This document shows, one piece after another, positions 12,923 through 24,974 of a stretch of 64,000 bases of DNA. Origin of the DNA: Dryomyza anilis. Taxonomy: Eukaryota > Arthropoda > Insecta > Diptera > Dryomyzidae. How positions within the stretch are numbered: position 1 is the first letter of the stretch; each line of letters begins with the position of its first letter. The DNA is taken from positions 40,986,044 to 41,050,043 of the forward strand of contig OX638131.1 in the NCBI GenBank assembly GCA_951804985.1. The letters run 5' to 3'. The position numbers were made by a program, and so were the translations under genes. The notes under the pieces were generated by a model that ran no database searches, was not told where the DNA came from, and was given only the letters and a program-made list of their open reading frames with translations.

Positions 12923-13434
12923 TAAATCAACAACCTTGATATATATATAAAACTGGTCCATTGGAAAGTTGTTTTGATTATTATTATTTTTAACATTTTG
13001 CAACTTATAACACAAACTAGAAATACAAATAAAAGTTGTATAAATAAAAAAGTGTATAACTACTTAAATAAAATAGAAAACATTAAATATGTGCAGTATC
13101 CAAACGCAACCAGGACTCATTAGTACAAGGTACATTTTTGCATAAAGGACACTCAAGGTCACATGGGTAAATTAAATATATATCTGTCAAATTAAATGAA
13201 TGACTGCGCAACTATTTCATGTTAAGAGCAACCCCAACAACATGACATCGTCTCTTTTATGGCATATTATAAAATATGCAGCAATGCAACTGGTTTGGTA
13301 GAATGGTACGCCAAAGTGTTTTGTTATTCCGGAACATAAAAAATGCTTAAATAAATTATTTCAAATAAAAACAAATGACAGTAGGTACAATTTATACGTG
13401 CACTGCGTATACGTTACATTAATTCCACTAAATA

Positions 13435-13803
13435 TCACTCATACGCAAGGTGTTCACCGCTGAAATGTTTGCAAATATTTAATGTATTTTTACTACAAAA
13501 ACTATTTTTACTACTTTTTTTAACCGAAATGTTGCTGCTTGCCGCAGGATTCGTGTTTGAAGTTAAAAAGCGAACAAAAACCACTTGAAATCCAATAGAA
13601 AATTGTGACGACATGTGAAAATCTTTAAGCTTAGTACTTAAGGGAAAATGGCATAAAATCATGGCATAATTAAATATTTTAAAAAGATTCACAATTTTCT
13701 GCTTGCGAAGGATGTGCACATCGAAGTGGTGGTGGTGACTGCTGTCATCCTTGTCAAACAAGCGACCACATTGCACTTCCGCTGCCATTAAATTTATTTT
13801 CAC
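13435..13803 (-). CDS. Hypothetical ORF, doubtful
   Basis: 122 codons from ATG 13803 in non-repetitive sequence, beginning MKINLMAAEVQCGRLF and containing SSHHHHFDVHILRKQK. No domain, signal or membrane segment that I recognise; no TATA box or polyadenylation signal stands out. The longest open frame in the first 39 kb that is not a translated repeat, so recorded, but chance is the likeliest explanation. Confidence 0.15.
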   Translation of the reverse strand: MKINLMAAEVQCGRLFDKDDSSHHHHFDVHILRKQKIVNLFKIFNYAMILCHFPLSTKLKDFHMSSQFSIGFQVVFVRFLTSNTNPAASSNISVKKSSKNSFCSKNTLNICKHFSGEHLAYE

Positions 13804-14269
13804 TTTTCCATTTCATTCAATTGAATTATGAGAAGACGCACAAAATGTGTGTCGATGTTGGTGTCGGTGGGTGCGGTGCGGTGAAATGTGTAACAGGAAA
13901 TTGCAGCATTTTGAGATTTTTTTTTTTAATTATATAAAATAGTTTCTGTCAAAAGAAGAACGCAAATGCATATAACATTAATGGTCACATAAAATAGTAA
14001 AAGTCAATTAGTTACTTGCGTAATTTTGTAATATTAATTTTTAATTTTTAATTTTGTTTTAGTTTTTATTTACTACTAGCATTTTGTACCCGGTTTTGTT
14101 GGCATTGTTGTTCATTTTCTACTATATATTGAAGAAATGGAATGTTTAGTAAGAAAAATATTGCGTGAATTATAAAATAATTGGTCTTAATAGAAATGAG
14201 ACTTATTTTACTTATTTTTCGTGCTTTTGTTACATATTTTTTGTTACTCTTTATAGTCACTAGGTGCTT

Positions 14270-15360
14270 GTTTTTTATTTTGTTTTTATTTTTCTGTTTA
14301 TCTTTTGTTTTGGTTTGATTTGGTTTCTGCTCTTATTTATGTGTTAGCCTTTTGTGTTTTCCAGTGTTTCTTTTTCTTGTGGTTTCTCATTTTTTTAATT
14401 TAGTTTTTTTTTTGCGTTTTTCTGTTTTGATGTTGATTTTGTTTTTGAAATTAATTTTGTGTTTTTAAGTTTCATGATTTTTTTATTTTTTTTGCTTTTG
14501 ATTTTGTTTTTACATTTTTCTTTTTTATTTTTATTTTTGCTTTTGTGTTTTTGCTTTGATTTTGCTTTTGAGTTTTTACTTTTGTTTTTACATTTTTACT
14601 TACGTTTTTGTATTTTTTTTCTTTTGTGATTGTATATTTGTGATTTTGAGTTTTTGCTTTGTTTTTGTGTTTTTGCTTTTGTATTTTTGCTTTTGTGTTT
14701 TTGCAATTTTTCTGTTGTTTTTTATTTTTCATTAGCTTTTATGTTTTTCTTTTTCTTTGTTTTTGATTTTGTGTTTTTGCTTTGCTTTTCTTTTTCTTTT
14801 TGTGTTTTTGCTTTTGTTTTTTTTTGTCTGGTTTTGTATTTTGCTATTCTGTTAATTTATATTGTTATGTGTTTTTCTCTTGTATTTTGTGTTTGTTTTG
14901 TGTTTTTTAGCTTATTTTTAATTTTGCTTTGTGTTTTTACTTTTGTTTTATCTTTATGATTATACTTTTGGTTTTTGCTTTTGCTTTTGTGTTTATGTTT
15001 ATGTTTTTGATTTTGTATATTTGTTTGTACCCATGAATTTGTTTGCTTTTGTGTTATGCTTTTGTGTTTTTGCATATGTGTTTCTCTTTTGTATTATGCT
15101 TTTGTGTTATTTCTTTTATTTTTGTGTTTTTGATTTCCTGTTTTTGTTTTTTTTTTACTTTGTTTTTGATTTTGTGTTTTTGCTTTTGTGTTTCTGCATT
15201 TGTACTTTGTATTTGCTCTTTTTATTTTTTATCAGTTTTTTGATTGTTTTTTATTTTGCTGTTGTTTTGTGTTATGTCTTTAGTTTTGTGCTTTTACCAT
15301 TTGCTTTTGCTTTTGTATTTTTTTTTGTATTTGAATTTTTTGTTTTATATTCTTAGCTGG
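14270..15360. repeat. T/G-rich low-complexity tract
   Basis: About 1.1 kb composed of variants of TTTTGCTTTTGTGTTTTTG; A and C are rare on the + strand. It creates many long ORFs on both strands (e.g. minus-strand Lys/Asn/Thr-rich, plus-strand Phe/Cys/Val-rich) that have no coding value. Similar tracts occur at 10080-10320 (+) and, as the A-rich complement, at 40940-41165 and 42880-43010. Confidence 0.9.
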
Positions 15361-15418
15361 TGTAAGTCTCAAAATATAACTTGTTAATAGTTTAGGTTGT
15401 ACCACTGATCCACCGACT

Positions 15419-15802
15419 CACAGTGTGCCCAAACGTTCTTAAATCGGGTGAAATTCAGTATTTTCGGAACCACTCAACCGATTAAAAAATTTTTAAAAGT
15501 TTTATACAGAGAAAACTTGAGAGAACTTAAGTTTTGAAATTAGAGTTTGTATTTTGAATGGTTATGGAGATAAAAATCAGTAAAGTTGAAATTTTTTTCA
15601 TGAAAAATCTTTCCAAAAGTTACGGATTTTTTAAATTATTTTGTTTGTAAAAACTTATATTGAGATCTAAAGAAAATGTGCTTACATAAGTTTTAAAGAT
15701 ATAGACTGGAACTTGATTTTTTTTAATTTTTGAAGACTTTACGTTGAGTGGTTCCGAAAATACTGAATTTCACCCGATTTAAGAGCGTTTGGGAACACTG
15801 TG
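15419..15802. mobile_element. MITE-like element with ~58-bp terminal inverted repeats
   Basis: The left end (CACAGTGTGCCCAAACGTTC…GGAACCACTCAA, 15419-15477) is an almost exact inverted match of the right end (TTGAGTGGTTCCGAAAATAC…AACACTGTG, 15745-15802). 384 bp overall, no ORF. Flanking duplication not resolved by eye. Confidence 0.75.
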
Positions 15803-16201
15803 CGTTGCACAGTGGGGCAGCGACTACCTTAAGTTGTCGAAAACCTCAAAAGTCAAATTGACCTCAAATATTTTATTGTATAAAAAATTTTAACAATTTT
15901 TGCTTGTAGAGGAGGTACCACTTGGCCAATCAAGATGAATTAATTTCTATTAATTTCCAATTATTAATTTCCAATATATGACATTTTGAAAACGTTTGTT
16001 ATATAGGAGGTCCAACGCCCACTTGTCCAATCAAGATGTAATTTCGACAACTGCCTTATATTAACGAAAAACATTCTACAATGAAGTTTCATCATTGTAG
16101 CTCCCGTAATTCCCAACATATATTAATTTAATCATTTCAGTTGTATGGAAGGTACCACGCCCACTTTTAAATAACTACATCTAATTGTCGATTATTAAAT
16201 A

Positions 16202-17312
16202 CTAGCTGGACCCGTGCACAGCTGCGCCCGTGCTAAGTTTTTATAATTGCAAAACTATATCGTTTATAAAGTGTGGATACATTTACGCCCCTTTTTCCAT
16301 TTTTAGTGCCAGTCTAGTCACTATTTTTCCCGCTCACCTGGAACGTAGTGCCATGCCAATTTTTCCAATCCCGCTTACATTCTACTTTACTATTTAACAT
16401 TTTAAAATGATCTTCGTATCGATTTGTACAATTCTTTTTAAATTTTAGTAATGTGGGAGGTGCCACGCCCCATTGTCCCATTCCGTCCACATTCTAAGTG
16501 ACTATTACAATGTTTAATATAATCTTTTGTTTCGATGTTTATAACTCTGCTCTTAGTAAGTAATAAGTTATAGAAATTTTAAAAATTTGGTTATATGAGA
16601 GATGCCACGCCCCGTTGTGCAATCCCGCCCATATTCTACGTGACGATTGGAGTTTTAAATATGAACATTTGTTTTTATTATTATAACTCAACTCTTAGTA
16701 TGTCAGGAGTTACAGCAATTTTAAAGTTTTGGCTATATGGGAGGTGCCACGCCCTTTAATCCAATACCGCTCACATTCTACGTGACGATTGGAGGTTGTA
16801 ATATAAATTTTAGTTTCGATTTATATAACTCAAATCTTAGTAAGTCAGGAGTTACAACATTTTTATAGTTTTAGTCATTTGGAATGGTACACGCCCTGTT
16901 GTCGAATTCCGCCCACATTTGTAAAACAGATAAAGAACTACAATATACGTCACAGAGCCAAATTTCCTGACTGTGCTTATCTTAATTACACCGATATTTT
17001 TAATGAAAATTTCAATTTTGCCACGCCCATTTGTGTACCTTATGAGGCGAATTTCAGAAAATCCCTTCGTGGTGCACACATCCGAAAAAGAGATGAACAC
17101 CCTGCCCAAATTTCATAGTCCTAGGGTCAAATTTAGATATTTTCGATTTTCCGGGTTTTCCTTTGGGTTTTTCCGACTTTTCTTTTTTCCTAAACCACTC
17201 TTGCATTGATACGAACAAAATACAAAAAGAATTAGGCAAATCCGTCTGTTCGTTCTCTCGTGATGCTCTGGCACACACAGGACATTTCATTTTTATATAT
17301 ATAGATAGATAT
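16202..17312 (+). mobile_element. Dispersed element with CTAGCTGGACCCG start and ATATAGATAGAT end
   Basis: Same 3' terminus as the composite element at 10761-11690 and the same 5' start as the reverse copy ending near 43960, so this is the same family but with a 144-bp array instead of the minisatellites. No coding capacity seen; the short ORFs at 16852-17290 fall in the repeated blocks. Confidence 0.65.
16300..16930. repeat. Tandem array of ~144-bp units, 4-5 units
   Basis: The block GGGAGGTGCCACGCCC with variants recurs at about 16453, 16598, 16740 and 16884, with a more degenerate unit near 16340; each is followed by CCAATCCCGCCCACATTCTA and ACTCTTAGTAAGTCAGGAGT-like blocks. It lies inside a dispersed element that begins CTAGCTGGACCCGTGCACAG (16202) and ends TTTTATATATATAGATAGAT (about 17291-17310). 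Confidence 0.8.
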
Positions 17313-17417
17313 AGATGTCAATCCTCATATTTATTTTTCTAAAAATAATGCAATTTGAGGTTTTCGCCAACTTTTGGTACACGTTGCCTCACTGTACAAC
17401 GTTGCTAAATTAAAATG

Positions 17418-18335
17418 TACACCGACCAAATTAATGTAGTAAAAGTTAATACATTTTATTTTTAATTGTTGGAAATGTTAAATTATAAACACAACTATTA
17501 AATTATTTAATACACTTAAAATTTCCTTACATGAAAAACTTATAATTAAAACTTTTTCAATTTCCTACATCGAGAAAGTTTTATGTTTATTCCATATATC
17601 CAATATTTTTTAATATATATTAATGAAAAAATTAATAAAATGTGTTTTACATATCCTCCTTTTTTACTATTAATAATTCAATATGTCCTACGTTTAAATT
17701 TAAATTTATGCTCCATCTTTTTCATGAGAAAAATATATATGTTTTATATAAACATTCACAATTATTTTTAACAATCCTTTTGGATATAATAGATAATTTT
17801 TCTTGGCTTTTAAATAAATTCATAATGTAGTAAGAAATAAATGCATATGTAGTATTATTTTTGTATATATATATAAATATTAGATATATACAGAATATAG
17901 TAAAAGTAAATACATATGGGATATTCCATGTCCATATTCCAGACACTTATGTTTTCCGAATATCAATAAAATCCGATATTCGCGGTTTTTTTTTCATTTT
18001 TCTGTAGTATAGATATGGATAGGGACTCTGTCAAACTTTTTAATAAAAATACACAGTACATTTTATAATTTTTATAAAAATGCATATGTATTATCTTTTC
18101 TACATGCTTATGAAATTTAAAGAAATACAAAATGTATTAAAAAATAAATATTTTATGAAGTTGAATATGTACTGAATGTAGTTAAAATTAATCAAGATAT
18201 ATTGACATTACATTTCTGAACGTTGTAATATTTACAAAATGTAGTTTTTTTCAACACAAATGCTGTAATATTTTGTATAGAAATGCACTTAATTTATATT
18301 GTTGTCATTACAAAAACAACTTCATCAGTGTAGTA
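17418..18335. repeat. A/T-rich MITE-like region (family H)
   Basis: Begins TGTACACCGACCAAATTAAT and ends CATCAGTGTAGT; interior repeats of ATGTAGTAAAARTAAATACA. Short ORFs in it are Ile/Phe/Tyr-rich by composition only. Confidence 0.45.
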
Positions 18336-18386
18336 AAAACAAATACATTTATATTTGGATATGCAATAATTGTTTGTTTTTAAAGC

Positions 18387-18880
18387 ACCTATCGATTGGC
18401 ATCATTATTTAAAAATAATTTTAAAATATTTTTTCGAATTTTTGTTATATGCAAGAAATAAGTTTGGCAAATTATTTTTAAATAATGATGCCAATCGATA
18501 GGTACATAAAAAACAAACAACTAAAGCCTTTACTTCACTATTTTATCTTGCACTATTAAAGAATTATAGCAAAAAACGTAGAAAATGGAGAAATAGAAAA
18601 ATCTTGTCATGTCAAAAGGGCGAATCTTTTCGTTTTTTTTGATATAACTCTTTATGGGTGCAAGATAAAATAGTGATGTAAAAGCATTAATTGTTTGATT
18701 TTAAAGCACCTATCGATTCGCATCATTATTTAAAAATATTTTGCCAAACATTTTTCTTGTAAATGATTAAAATTCAAAAAAATATTTTAAAATAATGATA
18801 ATGATCGATAGGTGCTTTAAAAACAAACAAACAAACAAACAATTAATACCTTTACACCACTATTTTATCATATACGAATC
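18387..18880. repeat. Nested hairpin-forming inverted repeats
   Basis: Arms 18387-18421 and 18469-18503 are a perfect 35-bp inverted repeat (ACCTATCGATTGGCATCATT…). A second, imperfect pair with the same arm sequence is at 18706-18745/18782-18820. Between them a third pair, 18523-18552 and 18658-18688 (GTGCAAGATAAAATAGTGAT), with another copy at 18846-18873. Also AAAGGGCGAATCTTTTCG near 18617 and its complement near 18898. Confidence 0.85.
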
Positions 18881-20354
18881 AAAAGTTATGGCAAAAAAAC
18901 GAAAAGATTCGCCCTTTTTGGTTTTATCTGTTGTGGTTAGAAATATCCAAAAAACACACATGATTTTGGCACAGTATACTTGAGGAAAATGTAAAAAAAA
19001 AAACGCAAATGTCAAAAATTACACATTCGCCCCTTTGGCATGATAGTGATGATATGTACATAGTTATTTTAAAAACATTTTTATTACTTTTAAATACTGT
19101 ATTTTATACGAAATCGTTGTATGTTTTGATGAATTTAAATCGATTTTAATAAAGTTGTCACAATCATGCCTTAATCATATTTTTCTCTGTGTAAAATGAA
19201 AGTGTTTAAAACTACAAAAAAGCTTTTAAATTGAGCTAGTTGAAAGTTTTTCGAAAAATGTGGAACAATGGTCTCTCTAAAGCATGTAGCACCTTGTTTA
19301 TCGCATGTTATTGGCACTAGATATGGGAACTGTGTTCGTTCGTCCTGAAGTGCTGTGCGCAAAGTGTGCCGGAAATCAAATTATTTTAATTACATTATCC
19401 TGTCATTTGTTGGTTTTTGTTTTTTTTTTTTACTTTTGCTATTTCGTCAGCGGTTTTTGCTCTTTACGTTGTGGCAAAATATAATATGCAGAAAAAATAG
19501 CAATTTTAGAGCAATTTTAATACCTACTCCTCTTGTTGTTGACTGCCTTTTTTTGTGCTTTTGGTTGCAACCGAGCACCGAGCACTAAGCACCAAGACAT
19601 TGGCAAGTCAATTTATATGGGGTGCACAGCTTTAGCTTAAACAAAAGATAAAATTTAAAAAAAAATTACAATAACCGCAGGCAGCCTACGACAATGCTGC
19701 GTACATTTCATGTTAGAGCAAATTTGGTTAACCGCGCAAATAAAAGTTTTTTTTTTCAATTTGAAAAATGGCAGATTCTTAGAAAATACTTTCAATTAAA
19801 TGAATTTATGGCAAGTGACATAAACCAGCAACGAATATACAAAATGTTTAATTTTATATTTTGTTTTTATTTTCTTTTTAGTTTTTCCGAATGTTATAAT
19901 GTTAAATAATCTACAATGCGATCCTTTGTAAACAGTCGGTTTTACTTAGCCATCATTTGACATGAGCTCGGTTACGGATAGCTAAAGTTTGTTTGTTTTT
20001 CATTTTTGTTTTTCTGTGTTCCTACCTGCTGGCTAAATAAAATCACACAGAAAATTAATTTTAGCAAAAAAAAAGTAAATATAAAATTGCGGTCGTATTT
20101 TGTGTCAACAAAAACAAACTTTATTGTTTGCCAATCATGCTTTAGCCTTTTTAAATTTCCCATAAAATAGTATAATATAAATGAACCCTCATTTAACTGA
20201 ATGCAAATAAAAACATATCCTACCAAGAATTTGTGTAATTACAGACTTATTTTGTGTTATTTGCTTTTTTAAATTATTTTTTTTTAAATGAATATTAATA
20301 ATATATAATATTATAACAGCTAGATAGTACAAAATTGCACTATATTTAAATGCA
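18881..20354. other. Intergenic, no gene seen
   Basis: Includes a GAGCACCGAGCACTAAGCAC repeat at 19573 and several T-runs; no supported gene. Confidence 0.5.
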
Positions 20355-21118
20355 TTATTTATACCCTACACCTATGAGGTACAGGGTATATTAACTTTGT
20401 GCATATATTGTAACGCCCCTTAGGAGGCGTGTCCGGTATGGAAAAGTATATATATTCTTGATCAGCATCACTACCCGAGTCCGTTTAGCCATGTCCGTCT
20501 GTCTGTCCGTCTTGCTGTCTTGCTGTCTTGCTGTCCGAATACAGAATAACTTGAGAAATACTGATCAGAATGCGATGAAATTTCGTCTCAATATATTTTA
20601 AAAGTAGGAACTGAGTTTGAAAATGAGCCAAATCGGTCAAGGGACACGCCCACATCCCATACAAGTCACTTTTATATAACTCTTTCGGAACTAATAACTC
20701 GAAAAGTATTCAAGGTATAGTTATAAAATTTAAAACTTATTGTTAGAATTCACCTAAAAATATGTGGTCCAAAAATGGGCGTGATCCGCCCACTTTTTTT
20801 TTTCATTATTTCCCGGGTTTTCATAGTAGAAATTTGATCCGTAAATTATTAAAATCAAATTTATGAAATATTAGCCTTTCAAAATTTTAAATATAGGCTT
20901 GGTCCGCCCAATTATATTTTTCAATTTTTTTTTTTTGGTTTTTATACTTTATATAAATTTTTTAATTTATGGGGATATAAGACGTAAATTTCTGATATAT
21001 GAATAATATTCCGAGGGTAAATATTCCCACCAAAGGTGTAGGGTATTCCATAGTCGGGCCCGACCGACTATAAAAATCCGCCCCATGTGACCGAACTTAC
21101 CCATGTGACCTAACTTTC
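20355..21118 (-). repeat. Dispersed repeat family F, copy 3 (minus)
   Basis: Begins on + with TTTATACCCTACACCTATGA and ends with CCCATGTGACCTAACTTTCC, the reverse complements of the end and start of the copies at 2095 and 33820. Contains CCGTCTGTCTGTCCGTC near 20495, a threefold TTGCTGTC tandem near 20512-20535 and a palindrome TCGGGCCCGACCGACTA at about 21054-21071. Confidence 0.75.
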
Positions 21119-22180
21119 CCAACTCGTTTTATATTGATGTTTTACATACACTCAGAAAAAAAAATTGTAAAATCCATAGGTATTCCTATTGATTCAACGA
21201 ATTTTTAATATTAAAATTAGTCAATAAGATTTTTCCTATTAATTTAATAATGTATGAACTATTAATTTTATAGTGGCGTCACGCTTTTGATTTTATAAGT
21301 TTTTACTATTAAAAATTAATGTTACATCCTATTAATACTAAAACGTCCCATTGAAAGAATAGATTATCACATTAAGATAATATACTTATACTATTATAAC
21401 AATATTGTAAAATTATTAATTGAATAACTCAGACTATTGTTTTAAATATATTGCAATATAAATTCAATAGTATAAATCATTTCAATGTTATAAGATATCA
21501 CATTGTTTTTAAAGGATATATATATTTATTTCCTTTGGGAACATACTATTAAAATTATAGTTTTTTATATGTATTTAAAAGGATTAGCCGTATTTAATGA
21601 TATTTATTTAATATTGTTGACATTAATTTTATTTAAAGTAATATTAAAATATGTTCGAGGATTAAAATCGTAAATTTATTCATCCTATCTTAGCTCAAGG
21701 TGCTGTGTCCAAAGTGCCTCTTTATCATCCTGTCTTAATTGTACTTGTTTGATTAATGTTATATTTTAAATTTATTTTTTGTATGTTTTAGTTTTCATTT
21801 GTTTTATATTTAGTTATTAAGTACACTTTTTTATTTTTTTTTATTTTACACCTATGCTTTACGACCAAGCAGAAGAGACTGACGAATTTGCTAATCGTGG
21901 AGGATACAACGTTCTACAATATCACGGTTACATTTTTACGTATTTAATTATGTACTATTTTGAGAACGTACAGTTTTTAGCAACTTAGTACTTTTCGACT
22001 ATAATTCATATTAGCGACTACTGTGAAGAAGTTAATTAACATTTTTAATAAAATGATAATGTAATTTTTGTTATACTAAATAAATTAATGTTATACTAAA
22101 AAAGTACGTTTTTGTATTTTTAATGGTTTTATCACATTAATATAATAGTTTATTTAATGTGACTCAAACTATTAATAACA

Positions 22181-22500
22181 CTACACAACAAAATGAGAAA
22201 AAAAGTTTGCGCAGTAAATTCCATTATTTTTGTATTATTGGAAATGACACGCAGAATTTAAATATATGAATTAAAATGTTTTCTACGGATAGGTTTACGA
22301 GATTTCGGACAATAACTTTTGTACTGAGCTTTCAAAAAGGTGGCCACATATATTTGTAAATATTTCGAGTTTAATAAAACCCATAAACGCAATTGTTATA
22401 TCGAATGAAAGATAATTAAATATTCAATAAACATTTCTTGCAATAGTTTGGAATTGGTTTACTGGTTTAAGAAACTCTACAGAAGAAATCGAAAAATCTA
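22181..22500 (-). repeat. Repeat family E, copy 2 (minus)
   Basis: Starts on + with ACTACACAACAAAATGAGAA, the reverse complement of the end of copy 1, then the family blocks in reverse order (ATAACTTTTGTACTGAGCTT). Confidence 0.7.
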
Positions 22501-22717
22501 AATTTTGTCGACCAAAATTTTATTAAAAAATGTATTTAAAAAACGGCGAAAAATTGTAAACGCAAGATGATGTACAGTTTGTAATATTGCAAAATTAGCC
22601 TGTACAATTTTAAAGAAAATGATGTAAAAATAAAATAAATATATGAATACGTTTTGAGAACAGAAAAAATCATGTGAAAGCATTACAATTGGGTATTAAC
22701 TAAAAAAAATCGCATAA

Positions 22718-23110
22718 TATGTTTATACCCAATACCCATGGGTTACATGTTATAAAATATATGTGAGGATATTTTAGCGCCTCTTAGTAGGCGTGACTGG
22801 TATGAAAAAGTATATATTTTCTTGGTCAATATCACTTTCCGAGTCGATTTAGATATGAGTCTGTCCGCCTATACACGATAACTTTAAAACTGCTATTCCG
22901 AATAATGTGAAATTTATTTTCAATATATTTTAGTAGAATAGTAATTCAAAGCTCGAAAATGAGTCGATTTAGTCAACGTAATCTACTACATCCACTACGA
23001 AATATGGGTTTACTTTTTAGGATCACATATCTCGTTAAGTATTAAAGATAAAGTTGTAAAATTTAAAATTAATTACTAGCAATCATCTATCAATAGGTGC
23101 TTAAAAAATA
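22718..23110 (-). repeat. Family F, partial copy nested in other repeats
   Basis: GTTTATACCCAATACCCATG at the start, then GGCGTGACTGGTATGAAAAAG and ATATTTTCTTGGTCAATATC, parallel to 20355-20480. It is embedded between two inverted copies of repeat family E, which themselves interrupt MITE B1. Confidence 0.6.
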
Positions 23111-23284
23111 ATCATGATTCGCTCACATTTTTTATTTTTTATTTTTTATTTTTATGCCTATTTGTATAGCACTCAATTATATTGCTTTCACATAACTTTT
23201 TTTATCCTCAAATGTTACCCATATATTTTTGTCATTTATAGCTCAATTTCTTCAAAAGAGTGTGAACTAATTTTAAAAAATTAA

Positions 23285-23690
23285 AATTTGTGTATCATCT
23301 TACTTTCTCGATTTTTTTCCATTTTTTTAAATGAATTTTTTCTTAAATTTTTGTTGAAAAAAAATGTTTTTTCAAGTTCTCCTTTCGAGTTCTCTTAAAT
23401 TAATGAACCAATTTAAAAATGTTCAAAGAAATGTTTATTCGATATTCAATTAACTTCAATATAACATTTGATCATATGTGTTATTAAGAACGCGAGATAT
23501 TTGCAAATATATGTGACCACCTTTATGAAAGCTCGGTCCAAAAGTTATTGGCCCATATTTTGTGATAGGTTTACAAAATATGGGCCAAAGAAACATTATT
23601 AAACCATATTTTAGGAATAAGTGTGGCATTTTACATAATACAAAAATAACCTTGACTGCTGCGCAGAATGGCTGTTGTGTAGTGTAATCA
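23285..23690 (+). repeat. Repeat family E, copy 3
   Basis: TGTGTATCATCTTACTTTCT at the start, CTTTCGAGTTCTCTTAAATT, AAGCTCGGTCCAAAAGTTAT, and the end GGCTGTTGTGTAGTGTAATC. Inverted with respect to copy 2. Confidence 0.7.
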
Positions 23691-24127
23691 ATACTATTGC
23701 ACTATAAAATAAACTATTGAAACAATAGTAATTACTATTTTATCAATAACATGTCCTATTGAATTAATGTTGCAAAACAATAGTACAAAATACTATAAAA
23801 ACTATTGAATTAAAAGGAAAAACTATTGTTTCGTGTCCCTTAGAATCCATAATCGTACTATTGGTTTTTTGTGTTCTGAGTGTACATTATCAACTACATT
23901 ACTGTAGTAAAAACATTTACTTTTGGCGATTTCTGTGTCTAAAGAATATGTTTTTTTTTGATTTGAAAGAATGCACGAAGCATTCTGATATAACATAAAT
24001 GAACCGTTGAGCAATGAGAATTTCCACTGGGATTCTATTGTAATTTGTTGGGTCTCTAAAACCCTTATAAAATCATCCATGAATTTAATATAGTATTGTA
24101 TTGTAACCTTAACATGTGTTAATATCA

Positions 24128-24756
24128 TATAAAAAAAATAAAATTAGATGTAATGAAAAAGTAAATATCTAAATTGTGCTTCTTTTTATATGCATGTTTA
24201 TGTCGATGTCTTACAAAAACATCTATAAAAAATATAATGAAATGTTTATTATTTCGCTTTAAGTGCCACTGTGCGGTTCTTAGAGTGCATAAGTGTGTCT
24301 TACATTTTCAGACGTGTTCAATGGCTTCCACATATTTTTCTTATTCAACCCTTTAACAGCCTTAAGTGGCTTCGGCATCCTCGGCAGTATTCGCCGGCAC
24401 GCGTTGCCACCATTTTCGAGAGCTTTGACAGCTTCTCTGACAGAATTGGGACAATAGGAACAACAACATAAAACATAAATAACAACAATCATAGGGAAAA
24501 AAGACGCGCTTATCAGCAATATTATCATCAACAACAACAACCACAACCACAATAACAGTAACAACCCAACGGGAAAAAGCAAATATTTATTTTCAAGCGC
24601 TTTAAAATCAGTAAAATACTTTCATAATGTCGATGCATTATAATTTTGCTAATATATCTCAGCAGGACAGTTGGAAATGGTTTTGTATTTAAAAATTTTC
24701 GATTAAAAGTTATACTAAGAAATCTAATGTATCAACAAAATTAGGTATGACCTATA
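24128..24756. other. Possible non-coding exon (CAA-rich)
   Basis: An acceptor-like CTTACATTTTCAG ends at 24312 and is followed by GC-richer DNA and a run of CAACAACAACAACCACAACCA near 24530, the texture of fly 5' UTR exons such as the one at 46886. No clear donor. Could be an upstream leader exon of the PLC gene on the + strand; weak. Confidence 0.2.
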
Positions 24757-24974
24757 CTCAGAAAAAACATACCATAAAATTTAATAGTTTTTACTATTGA
24801 AGTTAGTCAATAGGATAAACTATTAAGGCAAACGGTAAATATCATTAATTACTAGAAAATACTATGATATTATTTTTGAGTTTATATGAAAATATTTATT
24901 TTTCTATACTATTAAATCAATAACTGTCCTACTGACACAATTGAATGTGATTTTATGAGATTTTTTTCTGGATG
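24757..24974. mobile_element. MITE family B, copy B2
   Basis: 218 bp between TA dinucleotides; ends CTCAGAAAAAACATACC and TTTTTTTCTGGATG. Interior GTCAATAGGATAAACTATTA also present in B4. Confidence 0.75.

Larger units (their letters stand above)
12035..14269. other. Intergenic, mostly non-repetitive
   Basis: MITE-like piece at 12716 and the doubtful ORF at 13435. The stretch 13080-13900 is less A/T-rich than its neighbours and could hold regulatory DNA; nothing specific seen. Confidence 0.4.
21149..23882. mobile_element. MITE family B, copy B1, interrupted by nested repeats
   Basis: Ends CACTCAGAAAAA and TTCTGAGTG flanked by TA on both sides. The family interior (short blocks such as ACTATTAATTT and CCTATTGA) is seen at 21160-21480, 22110-22190 and 23695-23870, with family E and F repeats inserted in between. 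Confidence 0.7.

Noticed and set aside
14472..15356. Several Lys/Asn- or Phe-rich ORFs of 66-141 codons
   Set aside because: Direct translation of the T/G low-complexity tract; all three frames are open for compositional reasons.
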